Below, in pieces: positions 45,742-54,264 of a DNA stretch of 64,000 nt. Position 1 is the first letter of the stretch. Each line of letters begins with the position of its first letter. The notes beneath the pieces are model-generated. The model searched no databases and had not been told where the DNA came from. It saw only the letters and a program-made list of their open reading frames with translations. Source of the DNA: Chitinophagaceae bacterium (GTDB taxonomy: Bacteria > Bacteroidota > Bacteroidia > Chitinophagales > Chitinophagaceae); contig JADBXP010000024.1 of NCBI GenBank assembly GCA_020403455.1, positions 62,001 through 126,000 of the forward strand, written 5' to 3'. Both the position numbers and the translations under genes were made by a program.

Positions 45742-46575
45742 TTAAAAGAATGATTGTCTGTTCTTTTTGTTCCAGGTAAAAACAATGAGTAAGCCAACGA
45801 TTGCTCCCCCCACGTGTGCCCAGCGAGCCACATTATCACCGGCGCTGTTTTGAATGGCGAAAAACAACTCGTAGGTGAAGTAAAGAATTCCCAACCACTT
45901 GGCTTTGATGGGAATTAAAAAGTAGATATAAATATAGGTGTTCGGAAAAAGATAAACGAAGGCAGCGAGTACGCCAAAAACTGCACCGCTGGCACCAATG
46001 GTGGCCGTATTGATTACTTCCTGGTATTTGGCTGTCAGCTGACTAAAAATTTGACTGCTGATTGCAGGATTATCCCCGAGCTGCTGAAGCTCCTTGGCAT
46101 GGGTCAGATCACTCGAGAGATAGGTAACCACAAACTTCCGCATTTCTTCAATTGATACCCATTGCCCGCGTGCCTGCTGATCATAAAGATTTTCATAGGC
46201 CTTCATCATGGGAAGAAATTCATAACTGAGGAACAACAAATGAATCAATGCAGCACCCAGACCGCATACCAGATAGAAGGTGAGGAACCTTTTAGAACCC
46301 CAAACATTTTCCAGAACAGAACCGAACATCCACAAAGCGAACATATTTCCGAAAATGTGTGAAAACCCTCCGTGTAAAAACATATGGGTAATCAATTGCC
46401 AGGGACGGAAAAGGCTGCTTTGCCAGGCATGCAATGCAAAAGTCCCCTCCATGTCAATCGGCGCCTCGGGTCCGCTGAAAGCAAACTGTGCCAGGAAAAA
46501 GAGACCGTTGATGATTAGCAGATTTTTTACTATCACCGGTAATATTTCGAAACGACTTGGGCGAAACTGTGTCAT
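45742..46575 (-). CDS. Rhomboid intramembrane serine protease
   Basis: A 277-residue membrane protease. Six or so hydrophobic segments; conserved HMFLHGGFSHIFGNMFALWMFG in TM2 with oxyanion N77, catalytic serine S196 in GASGAVFGVLAAF, and catalytic histidine H254 in WAHVGGAIVG. A polar insert of about 70 residues (about 118-190) lies between TM3 and TM4. Substrates are unknown. It follows rlmD by 32 bp and precedes the inactive paralogue by 15 bp, so the pair is certainly co-transcribed. Confidence 0.95.
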   Translation of the reverse strand: MTQFRPSRFEILPVIVKNLLIINGLFFLAQFAFSGPEAPIDMEGTFALHAWQSSLFRPWQLITHMFLHGGFSHIFGNMFALWMFGSVLENVWGSKRFLTFYLVCGLGAALIHLLFLSYEFLPMMKAYENLYDQQARGQWVSIEEMRKFVVTYLSSDLTHAKELQQLGDNPAISSQIFSQLTAKYQEVINTATIGASGAVFGVLAAFVYLFPNTYIYIYFLIPIKAKWLGILYFTYELFFAIQNSAGDNVARWAHVGGAIVGLLIVFTWNKKNRQSFF

Positions 46576-46607
46576 GGTAAGTAGATGTTATCTGCGGGCA
46601 AAGCGAG

Positions 46608-48032
46608 TTACTTCAGTTTTAATTGTACAACATTTTCAATGTGGAGGGTATGGGGGAACATATCCACCGGACAACAGCGGGTTACCCGGTATTTTTCATC
46701 CAGCAGGGCAAGGTCTCTTGCCTGTGTTGCCGGATTACAGCTTACATACACTATCAGCGGCGCCTCCATCTCTAATAATTTTTTTACCAGTTTCTCATGC
46801 ATTCCGGCACGGGGAGGATCTGTAATCACCACATCGGGTTTCCCCTCCCGAGCAAAAAATGCATCATCACAGATATCAACCACATCCCCCGCAAAAAACC
46901 GGGCTTGTGCAACACCATTGAGCGTTGCGTTTTTTATTGCGTCTGCCACAGCCTCCGGTACAACCTCAACCCCTACTATTTGCTTTGCCTGTTCACTGAG
47001 AAAGATTCCAATACTGCCTGTTCCGCAGTACAAATCATAAACAACCTGACTGCCGTTTAGTTCTGCCATCTCCCGAATAAGTCGGTAAAGTCGTTCCGCC
47101 TGGTATGAATTGGTTTGAAAAAACGACCTCGCACTTATGATGTAACGAAATTTCTCCAACTGTTCAGTAATATATCCATTGCCCTTAATAACCACAGGCT
47201 CCAATCCGGTTAAACTATCATTGTGCTTGGAATTGATGGTTACCAATAATGTCGTTATGCCTGGGAAACGATCCTGCAATAGTTCAGTAAGCTGCGCCTG
47301 GTATTCCGGAAGCGGGTAACCCAGCACAACATCCACCATCCATTCTCCTGTGCGGGTATTGCGTATCACCAGGTTCCGCAACCAGCCCTCATGTGTGCGA
47401 GGATTATAGAAAGGAAGATGATGATCTCTGGCAAAAGTCTCAATGGTACTTCGAATCGCATTGGTCGGCTCATCCTGTAAGTGACAAGTTTCAATGGCTA
47501 CCACTTTGTCGAAAAAACCCCGGGCATGGAAACCACCTGCGCCTGTTGGCTGTTCAATCTCTCCCGATGACTTCATCCTTGAGAATTCTTCAGGTGGAAT
47601 GTACCTCCGATCACCAAAAGTGTATTCGAGCTTGTTGCGGTAGTGGGTAGTTCGCTCTGCTCCCAGTATGGGCTCCATGGCTGGAAGAACCACTTTGCCA
47701 ATTCGTTGCAGCACATCAGACACCTGTTGCTGCTTGTACTCTAACTGCATAGCATAGGGCAACATTTGCCACTGACAACCTCCGCAAACACCAAAATGAC
47801 GACAAAAAGGGGTAAGCCGATGAGGTGAAAATTGATGAAAGTGAATGGCTACACCCTCTGCCCAGTCTGACTTGTTCTTTTTTAACAAAACATCAACAAT
47901 ATCTCCCGGAATAGCCCCCTCAATAAAAATAACCTTGCCATCCAGGCGGGACAGTGATTTACCTTCTGCGGCATAATCTGTTACGGTCAGGTTGTTGAGG
48001 ACTACTGCTTTTCGCTGCTTTTTCACTTTCAC
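46608..48032 (-). CDS. rlmD: 23S rRNA (uracil-5)-methyltransferase, RlmD/RumA family
   Basis: SAM-dependent tRNA/rRNA m5U methyltransferase, 474 residues. Layout: N-terminal TRAM domain (about 8-65), 4Fe-4S cysteines CRHFGVCGGCQW (about 78-89), SAM-binding VYDLYCGTGSIGIFLSE, DPPRAGMHEK and the catalytic cysteine in VSCNPATQARDLA. Which uracil is modified cannot be read. The first in-frame start is GTG 48032, but a TAACTTTG box at 48032-48039 ends there; GTG at 48026 is more likely, 5 nt after the box. Confidence 0.94.
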   Translation of the reverse strand: MKVKKQRKAVVLNNLTVTDYAAEGKSLSRLDGKVIFIEGAIPGDIVDVLLKKNKSDWAEGVAIHFHQFSPHRLTPFCRHFGVCGGCQWQMLPYAMQLEYKQQQVSDVLQRIGKVVLPAMEPILGAERTTHYRNKLEYTFGDRRYIPPEEFSRMKSSGEIEQPTGAGGFHARGFFDKVVAIETCHLQDEPTNAIRSTIETFARDHHLPFYNPRTHEGWLRNLVIRNTRTGEWMVDVVLGYPLPEYQAQLTELLQDRFPGITTLLVTINSKHNDSLTGLEPVVIKGNGYITEQLEKFRYIISARSFFQTNSYQAERLYRLIREMAELNGSQVVYDLYCGTGSIGIFLSEQAKQIVGVEVVPEAVADAIKNATLNGVAQARFFAGDVVDICDDAFFAREGKPDVVITDPPRAGMHEKLVKKLLEMEAPLIVYVSCNPATQARDLALLDEKYRVTRCCPVDMFPHTLHIENVVQLKLK

Positions 48033-48039
48033 AAAGTTA
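48032..48039 (-). promoter_or_regulatory. -7 box overlapping the rlmD start
   Basis: Minus-strand TAACTTTG, a match to TAnnTTTG, ends 5 nt before the GTG at 48026. No TTG at the right distance was found upstream. Confidence 0.4.
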
Positions 48040-48137
48040 ATCAGGAAGAGTGTTACAGTGATAAAGAAATGAATCTTTCCTTAATTTGCAGCATGAAAAT
48101 CTATGTTGGCAACCAACACTTCAACTTTCCAACTACT

Positions 48138-49601
48138 ATGATGAAACAACTACTTTTCTCTGCCGGACTGTTACTGATAGCTGCAACTGGTTTTTCTCAA
48201 TTCCCCGGGGGCAGAAACATCAGTATCAAATTAACACCACTTAAGAATACTACTGTCTATTTAGGTAGTTACTACGGTACTCAAATGGCACTTTTTGATT
48301 CCGCTAAGTTGAATGACAAAAGTGAGGGCGTTTTTGCAGGTCCTACAAAACTCACCGGAGGCATCTATTTCGTTGTGACCAACCTGGGTGGCTACCAGAT
48401 ACAATTCGATTTGCTGATAGATGATATTCAGAATTTTCGGATCGAAGGGGATACATCCAACAGCCTAAGCGTCAAAGCGAAAATCACGGGCTCTGAAGAG
48501 AACAAAATGTACGAAGAGTACAAGAAATTTTCTGCTGCTCAGGAGAAAAAAATGCAGGCACTAGAAAAGGAGTTCAACGAAAAGAAAGAGAAGAAACTAA
48601 AAGATACGACCAACCTCCGGGAAGCGTATGCTAAAACTACTGAGAGAATGGATGCTTATAGAGACAGCATCATCGACAAGTATTCGGGCACCTTACTGGC
48701 AGCTTTGTTTAGTTGCAACAAAAGACCAAAAGCTCCGGAAATACCGATTGTTAAGGGTAAACCCGATTCCAGCTACCCCTATTACTACGTTAAGGGGCAT
48801 TTTTGGGATGATGTAGATTTTTCCGATGACCGACTGCTGCACACACCTTTTTTTGAACCCAAACTAGACGAATACTTTAAATACTACATTTCCATCGAGG
48901 CAGATTCCATCATCAAAGAGGTCAACTATATGCTGCTTTCTGCTCGTCCCGGCAAAGAAATGTTTCCTTACCTGATGAACAAATTCACCAAGCAATACAT
49001 GAATCCGCAGTACATGGGTCAGGATAAAGTTTTTGTGTTTTTGTTTGAAAACTTTTATGCCAAAGGCGACTCGACCCTGCTCGATCCTTCCAATAAAAAA
49101 ATCGTATTCGAAAGGGCCTACAACCTGATCGCCAATCAGATTGGATTACCTGCCTACAACATGGATTTCCCGGATAGTTCCGGGAAGATAACTCCCTTGT
49201 ATAGCGTGAATGCCCCTTTCACAGTCATCGCCTTTTGGGATCCTTCCTGTGGTCACTGTAAAACTGAAATTCCCCGCCTAGATTCTATGTATAGGGCTAA
49301 GTGGAAAGCATTGGGTGTCGCTATTTATGCTGTCAACATCAATGAGCCGGAATTTGCGCCATGGAAACGTTTCATCAAAGACAACAAGCTGATCGGTTGG
49401 TTCCACACTCATGAGAGCAAGGAAGCGCGACTGAAGGTGGAAAAAGCCGGACAAATGAACTTCCGACAGGCATATGATATTTATAAAACGCCGACTTTCT
49501 ACCTGCTCGACAGAGATAAACGAATCATCGGAAAACAACTCAGCATGGAGCAGTTCGACGAGATCATGAAGATCAAGTTAAAAGAGAAAGATAAGAAGTA
49601 A
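48138..49601 (+). CDS. Secreted TlpA-like thiol-disulfide oxidoreductase (DUF4369/DUF5106-type layout)
   Basis: A 487-residue exported protein. Signal peptide at the ATG 48138 (MMKQLLFSAGLLLIAATGFS), an N-terminal beta-rich DUF4369-like domain (about 25-130), a helical DUF5106-like middle (about 130-330, charged KKEKKLKD coil) and a C-terminal thioredoxin domain with active site WDPSCGHCKTE and cis-proline YKTPTFYLLDRD. The frame is open from 48069, but only the later start gives a signal peptide. Likely periplasmic or outer-membrane-associated thiol chemistry; partner unknown. Confidence 0.88.
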   Translation: MMKQLLFSAGLLLIAATGFSQFPGGRNISIKLTPLKNTTVYLGSYYGTQMALFDSAKLNDKSEGVFAGPTKLTGGIYFVVTNLGGYQIQFDLLIDDIQNFRIEGDTSNSLSVKAKITGSEENKMYEEYKKFSAAQEKKMQALEKEFNEKKEKKLKDTTNLREAYAKTTERMDAYRDSIIDKYSGTLLAALFSCNKRPKAPEIPIVKGKPDSSYPYYYVKGHFWDDVDFSDDRLLHTPFFEPKLDEYFKYYISIEADSIIKEVNYMLLSARPGKEMFPYLMNKFTKQYMNPQYMGQDKVFVFLFENFYAKGDSTLLDPSNKKIVFERAYNLIANQIGLPAYNMDFPDSSGKITPLYSVNAPFTVIAFWDPSCGHCKTEIPRLDSMYRAKWKALGVAIYAVNINEPEFAPWKRFIKDNKLIGWFHTHESKEARLKVEKAGQMNFRQAYDIYKTPTFYLLDRDKRIIGKQLSMEQFDEIMKIKLKEKDKK

Positions 49602-49610
49602 GTTCGCCAG

Positions 49611-50564
49611 TTAAACAATTTGCTGCACCACATCCCGAATTACTTTGGGCTTTCCGAGGGTATAGTAGTGAAGTACGGGAACACCGAATTTCTTTAACTC
49701 CCGGCTTTGTTGCACCAACCATTCTGTTCCTACCTTCTCACATTCCTCATCGGTTTTACAACGATGAATGGCATTCGACAAATCAGTAGGAATATCGACA
49801 TGAAAAATGCGAGGAAGTACTGATAATTGCTTCTTGTTGGTGATTGGCTTTAATCCCGGTATGATCGGTACCTGAATATCAATGTCCCGGCAGGCTTTCA
49901 CAAAAGCATAGAACTTTTCATTGTCGAAAAACATCTGTGTCATGATGTAATCAGCCCCGGCATCTACTTTTTGTTTCAGTCGTTGCAAATCGATTTCAAG
50001 ATTCGGCGCCTCAAAATGCTTCTCAGGATAGCCGGCAACACCTGCACAAAAACCTGTTTTTCCGCCATTTTTGATGTCTTCATCCAGGTATATGCCATTG
50101 TTCATCCGGGTAACCTGCTCGAGTAAGTCAATGGCATAATGGTTACCATCGCGCTCAGGTTCAAAGAAAGTTTCATTCTTGGCAGCATCGCCTCTCAGCA
50201 CAAGTACATTGTCAATACCGAGAAAGTCAAGGTCAATCAGCGCATCTTCAGTCTCTCGGCGGTTGAACCCTCCACATATGATATGAGGTACTGCATCTAC
50301 CTGATAATGGTTCATGATAGCGGCACAAATACCCACCGTACCCGGTCTCTTTCTCACTTCTACCTTTTCGAAGGTGCCATCTGCCTTTTTCTTGAACATG
50401 GTCTCGCTCCGGTGATAGGTAACATTGATCCAGGAGGGCCTGAATTCCATCAAAGGGTCAAGATGGTCATACAAGGAATGAATACTCTTGCCTTTTAAAG
50501 GAGGTAATACTTCGAAGGACAGCAAGGTTTCCTTCGCTGCCGCAATATGTTCCGTAATTTTCAT
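49611..50564 (-). CDS. metF: 5,10-methylenetetrahydrofolate reductase
   Basis: FAD-dependent enzyme producing 5-methyl-THF for methionine synthesis, 317 residues. Motifs include SFEVLPPLKGKS near the N-terminus (catalytic glutamate region), FLGIDNVLVLRGDAAK, FCAGVAGYPEKHFEAPN, and DYIMTQMFFDNEKF. Single-domain bacterial length is normal. It ends convergent with, and 9 bp from, the TlpA-like gene; metH is not in the window. Confidence 0.97.
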   Translation of the reverse strand: MKITEHIAAAKETLLSFEVLPPLKGKSIHSLYDHLDPLMEFRPSWINVTYHRSETMFKKKADGTFEKVEVRKRPGTVGICAAIMNHYQVDAVPHIICGGFNRRETEDALIDLDFLGIDNVLVLRGDAAKNETFFEPERDGNHYAIDLLEQVTRMNNGIYLDEDIKNGGKTGFCAGVAGYPEKHFEAPNLEIDLQRLKQKVDAGADYIMTQMFFDNEKFYAFVKACRDIDIQVPIIPGLKPITNKKQLSVLPRIFHVDIPTDLSNAIHRCKTDEECEKVGTEWLVQQSRELKKFGVPVLHYYTLGKPKVIRDVVQQIV

Positions 50565-50691
50565 GTCTGTTTCATTTCATCGGGGTATCCTGAACATGGG
50601 TAGGCCGATAGTGCCGCAATATACATCAAGTTCTAGTACGATATTAACAGGAAAGCAGGTACAGAGTTCATTTCCGTGCCATGTTTATTGC

Positions 50692-50699
50692 TATTTTTG
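50692..50699 (+). promoter_or_regulatory. -7 box upstream of lptB
   Basis: TATTTTTG matches TAnnTTTG and ends 15 nt before the in-frame TTG codon at 50715. If used, translation cannot begin at the upstream ATG (50676). Confidence 0.4.
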
Positions 50700-50714
50700 T
50701 CTCAAACCATTCAA

Positions 50715-51494
50715 TTGCAACCTCGCATTCATACATACGGCTTGGTAAAAAGCTACAAAGGAAGAACCGTTGTCAACCAGGTTTCTGTAGAAGTGAAACA
50801 GGGAGAGATCGTAGGACTGCTGGGTCCCAATGGTGCGGGAAAGACCACTACTTTTTATATGGTCGTTGGTCTCATCAAGCCCGATGCCGGTTCTGTGATG
50901 CTAGACCAGGAAGATATCACGCGCTACCCGATGTACAAAAGAGCTCAGTTGGGAATTGGCTATTTGCCACAGGAAGCCAGTGTTTTCAGAAAGCTTTCCG
51001 TAGAAGATAACATTCTTGCGATTTTGGAAATGACCAAACTCACCAAAAAGGAACGAATGTTGAAACTGGATAGCTTAATTGATGAGTTCAACCTGAACCA
51101 CGTGAGAAAAAACAATGGTGATAGTTTGAGCGGGGGAGAAAGAAGAAGAACTGAAATTGCACGTGCCCTGGCTGTAGATCCTCGTTTCATATTACTGGAT
51201 GAACCCTTTGCCGGTGTTGACCCCATTGCAGTAGAAGACATTCAAAGTGTTGTAGCAAGATTAAAATACAAAAACATAGGTATCCTGATCACCGACCACA
51301 ATGTGAATGAAACTTTGTCAATATGCGACCGGGCCTATTTGCTGATTGAAGGAAAAATCTTTAAACATGGCTCTGCAGAAGAACTCGCAGAAGACGAGCA
51401 GGTTCGCCGGCTGTACCTGGGTACTAATTTTGAACTGAGAAGAAAAGACTGGATCATGGATCTAGGCAGGGAAAACGCTCGTACCCCCTCCTAA
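50715..51494 (+). CDS. lptB: LPS export ABC transporter ATP-binding protein
   Basis: ATPase of the LptB2FG complex that extracts lipopolysaccharide from the inner membrane. Walker [15 protein letters not shown]-loop LPQEASVF, signature LSGGERRR, Walker [14 protein letters not shown] and switch histidine ITDHNVNE are all present; [12 protein letters not shown] is characteristic of LptB. Start is uncertain: ATG 50676 gives 272 residues with a hydrophobic non-family head, whereas TTG 50715 gives 259 residues beginning at the ABC domain and fits the -7 box. GH3 gene follows by 59 bp. Confidence 0.93.
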   Translation: MQPRIHTYGLVKSYKGRTVVNQVSVEVKQGEIVGLLGPNGAGKTTTFYMVVGLIKPDAGSVMLDQEDITRYPMYKRAQLGIGYLPQEASVFRKLSVEDNILAILEMTKLTKKERMLKLDSLIDEFNLNHVRKNNGDSLSGGERRRTEIARALAVDPRFILLDEPFAGVDPIAVEDIQSVVARLKYKNIGILITDHNVNETLSICDRAYLLIEGKIFKHGSAEELAEDEQVRRLYLGTNFELRRKDWIMDLGRENARTPS

Positions 51495-51553
51495 TTCACC
51501 TCTCTTATTTCGGTTTTCTTTAATTCATTTTCATTGCTTATTTTTCCGCTGTA

Positions 51554-53080
51554 ATGAAGATTTTAAGTCCTGCCATATCGCGCCTTGTTCAATGGAGAAA
51601 CTGGAGCATAGACCAATGGATGGAAGATCCCATTGGTGCCCAGCGTGAAGTGTTGCAAGACCTGGTCACACATGGCCAGTACACAGAGCTAGGAAGGAAA
51701 TACGGACTCGACAACACGTTTACGATCCGTCAATTCAAGGAAAGAGTTCCTATCCATGATTATGAGCTACTCAAGCCCTACATCGAGCGCATGATGCAGG
51801 GTGAGGAGAACCTGCTTTGGAATACTCCGATTAGCTGGTTCGCCAAAAGCAGTGGTACTACCAGTGATAAAAGTAAATTCATACCGGTATCGGAAGAAAG
51901 TCTTGAGGACTGCCATTTTCAGGCGTCTAAAGATGTACTCAGCTTATATTATAGACAAAGTGAAGGCAGTGATCTGTTGACGGGTAAAGGACTTATCATC
52001 GGAGGAAGCCATCAGATCAGTCAGTTGAATGAAGACATCAGCTTTGGAGATCTCAGCGCCGTCTTGCTGCAAAACACACCCATCTGGGCCAATTGGATTC
52101 GTACCCCCGATTTATCTATTGCCTTGATGGATGAATGGGAGACGAAAATCGAACGGCTCGCAGAAGCAACCATCACTGAAGATGTGACTTCCATAGCAGG
52201 CGTTCCTACCTGGACACTTGTATTGATCAAAAGAATTTTAGCAATCACCGGCAAAACAACCTTGCGGGAAGTTTGGCCGAACCTGGAACTATACATACAT
52301 GGCGGCGTTTCCTTTGCACCTTATCGCAGCCAATTCCAACAGATAATTGGAGAGGGATGCCAGTACCTGGAAATATACAATGCCAGTGAAGGATTCTTTG
52401 CCGCGCAAGACAGGTTAGGCGAAGAAGGGATGCTCTTGTTCCTGAACCACGGAATTTTTTACGAGTTCCTGCCCATGGAAGAGATAGGAAAGCAACAGCC
52501 AACCACCATTGGATTACAGGAAGTTGAGGTGGGAAAGACTTATGCCCCTGTGATTAGCACCAATGGCGGTTTGTGGAGATACCTGCTGGGTGATACCATA
52601 CGTTTTACCAGTATCTATCCTTTCAGGGTGGTGGTGAATGGAAGAATCAAACAGTTCATCAATGCATTTGGGGAGGAAGTAGTGATAGACAATACCGATC
52701 AGGCAATCCGCTTGGCATGTGAAGATACAGGCGCAGTACTGACAGATTATACTGCAGCCCCCATCTATTTCAGTGAACAAGGCAATGGTGCGCATGAATG
52801 GCTGATTGAGTTCAGTAAACCACCCTACGATCTTCAAATATTTACAGAAAAACTCGATGCTTCCCTCCAAAGCATCAATAGCGACTATGAAGCAAAAAGA
52901 TACAAAAGCATAGCCCTGGGAATGCCATCGGTGCGTGCTTTACCACAGGGCTTATTCAACCGCTGGCTAAAGAGCAAGGGAAAACTGGGCGGTCAGCACA
53001 AAGTACCCCGCCTTTCGAATGAAAGAAATTACATAGAAGAAATCTTATTGTTGTGGCAACAAGAAATACGACAACAATAG
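51554..53080 (+). CDS. GH3 family acyl-acid-amido synthetase
   Basis: A 508-residue member of the adenylating GH3 family (first known from plant auxin-responsive genes; bacterial roles mostly unknown). Motifs: SWFAKSSGTTSDKSKFIPVS (ATP-binding), EIYNASEGFFAAQDR, and GGLWRYLLGDTIRFTS. It probably conjugates an acyl acid to an amino acid. It lies between lptB and fabG on the same strand, and homologues in Bacteroidota are frequently next to lptB, which may hint at an envelope-lipid role, not established. Confidence 0.93.
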   Translation: MKILSPAISRLVQWRNWSIDQWMEDPIGAQREVLQDLVTHGQYTELGRKYGLDNTFTIRQFKERVPIHDYELLKPYIERMMQGEENLLWNTPISWFAKSSGTTSDKSKFIPVSEESLEDCHFQASKDVLSLYYRQSEGSDLLTGKGLIIGGSHQISQLNEDISFGDLSAVLLQNTPIWANWIRTPDLSIALMDEWETKIERLAEATITEDVTSIAGVPTWTLVLIKRILAITGKTTLREVWPNLELYIHGGVSFAPYRSQFQQIIGEGCQYLEIYNASEGFFAAQDRLGEEGMLLFLNHGIFYEFLPMEEIGKQQPTTIGLQEVEVGKTYAPVISTNGGLWRYLLGDTIRFTSIYPFRVVVNGRIKQFINAFGEEVVIDNTDQAIRLACEDTGAVLTDYTAAPIYFSEQGNGAHEWLIEFSKPPYDLQIFTEKLDASLQSINSDYEAKRYKSIALGMPSVRALPQGLFNRWLKSKGKLGGQHKVPRLSNERNYIEEILLLWQQEIRQQ

Positions 53081-53104
53081 AAGCATCTAATTACTCATTT
53101 CATT

Positions 53105-53112
53105 TACTTTTG
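53105..53112 (+). promoter_or_regulatory. -7 box upstream of fabG
   Basis: TACTTTTG matches TAnnTTTG and ends 17 nt before the fabG ATG; no convincing -33 TTG. Confidence 0.4.
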
Positions 53113-53129
53113 CTGGAAATACATCGGCC

Positions 53130-53885
53130 ATGAAATTACTTGAAGGGAAAGTATCAATCGTTACAGGTGCTGCCAGAGGAATCGGCGCAGCCATTGCTCG
53201 ACAACTGGCAACCCAGGGATCTGATGTGGCCTTTACTTATGTAAGTGATGGCAGTGCAGATAAGGCAGCGCAACTCGCCGCAGAAATACAGGCACTGGGC
53301 GTAAAAGTCTGGTACAAAAAAAGCAATGCAGGACAATTGAGTGAGTGTGAACTTTTGGTACAGGAAGTAATCAATGAAATGGGAAAAATAGATATCTGTG
53401 TCAACAATGCAGGCATTTCAAAAGATAATCTATTGATGCGGATGACAGAAGAACAATGGGATGAAGTAATGACGGTGAACCTGAAGAGTGTATATAATAT
53501 GACAAAGCAGGTGATTCGCCCGATGATGAAAGCCCGCAGCGGCAGCATCATCAATATGAGTTCAATCATTGGTATGCGTGGAAATGCAGGTCAAAGCAGT
53601 TATGCCGCCAGCAAAGCCGGCATAATAGGATTTACCAAATCAATTGCGCAAGAACTGGGCAGCCGCAACATTCGTTGTAACGCAATCGCCCCGGGTTTCG
53701 TCGAAACAGATATGACACATTACTTGCAGGAAGGAGCTGCAGCTGCTGAATACCTGAAGAAAATTCCACTCGGCAGATTCGGTTCCGCAGAAGAAATTGC
53801 AAATACAGTTGTCTTTTTAGCAAGTGACATGAGTTCGTATATTACCGGACAGGTAATCAGCACTTGCGGGGGGCTTAACATGTAA
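53130..53885 (+). CDS. fabG: 3-oxoacyl-[acyl-carrier-protein] reductase
   Basis: NADPH-dependent reductase of fatty acid elongation, 251 residues. TGAARGIGAAIARQLA cofactor motif, NNAGISKDNLLMRM, the catalytic SSIIGMRGNAGQ-S-YAASKAG (Ser/Tyr/Lys triad) and PGFVETDMT are all typical of FabG. It lies 49 bp after the GH3 gene and may share its transcript or use its own -7 box. Confidence 0.96.
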   Translation: MKLLEGKVSIVTGAARGIGAAIARQLATQGSDVAFTYVSDGSADKAAQLAAEIQALGVKVWYKKSNAGQLSECELLVQEVINEMGKIDICVNNAGISKDNLLMRMTEEQWDEVMTVNLKSVYNMTKQVIRPMMKARSGSIINMSSIIGMRGNAGQSSYAASKAGIIGFTKSIAQELGSRNIRCNAIAPGFVETDMTHYLQEGAAAAEYLKKIPLGRFGSAEEIANTVVFLASDMSSYITGQVISTCGGLNM

Positions 53886-53929
53886 TTGTTGCGCATAAGC
53901 CCGGGTAAATAACTTATATTTACCTCAGT

Positions 53930-54226
53930 ATGAGACCTACTGTTCCATGTTTTATTCTGTGCTTGTTGTTGCTCCAATTCATAGTCGCAATTCACACGCA
54001 GCATAATAACTTCGTTGTAGCGGAAACAGAAGAAAGGGCAACATCTGAAAAAATACCTGAAAACAACGGAGCGGATTTAACGAGTGAATACTTGTATCAC
54101 ACATCCATAGAACCCAACACAGGCATAGATTTCTATTGTTTTACTCACCCAACCTTCGACCTCAATAAGCTCACTTCCGGGGTGACTTTTGTAGAGCTTC
54201 GTCCACCCGATCGATTGGCAGCCTGA
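53930..54226 (+). CDS. Small exported protein, unknown function
   Basis: A 98-residue ORF starting with a convincing signal peptide (hydrophobic FILCLLLLQFIVAI, residues 8-21), then a polar, threonine/glutamate-rich mature part with one cysteine. I recognise no family. It begins 44 bp after fabG and ends 38 bp before SulP, all same strand, so it may belong to that run. A TATATTTA sequence, close to a -7 box, lies just upstream. It could be a real small secreted protein or a chance ORF; no strong homology signal is available to me. Confidence 0.5.
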   Translation: MRPTVPCFILCLLLLQFIVAIHTQHNNFVVAETEERATSEKIPENNGADLTSEYLYHTSIEPNTGIDFYCFTHPTFDLNKLTSGVTFVELRPPDRLAA

Positions 54227-54264
54227 TGTAACCACCGTTGATCATTCTCATTTTTTATCATTGC

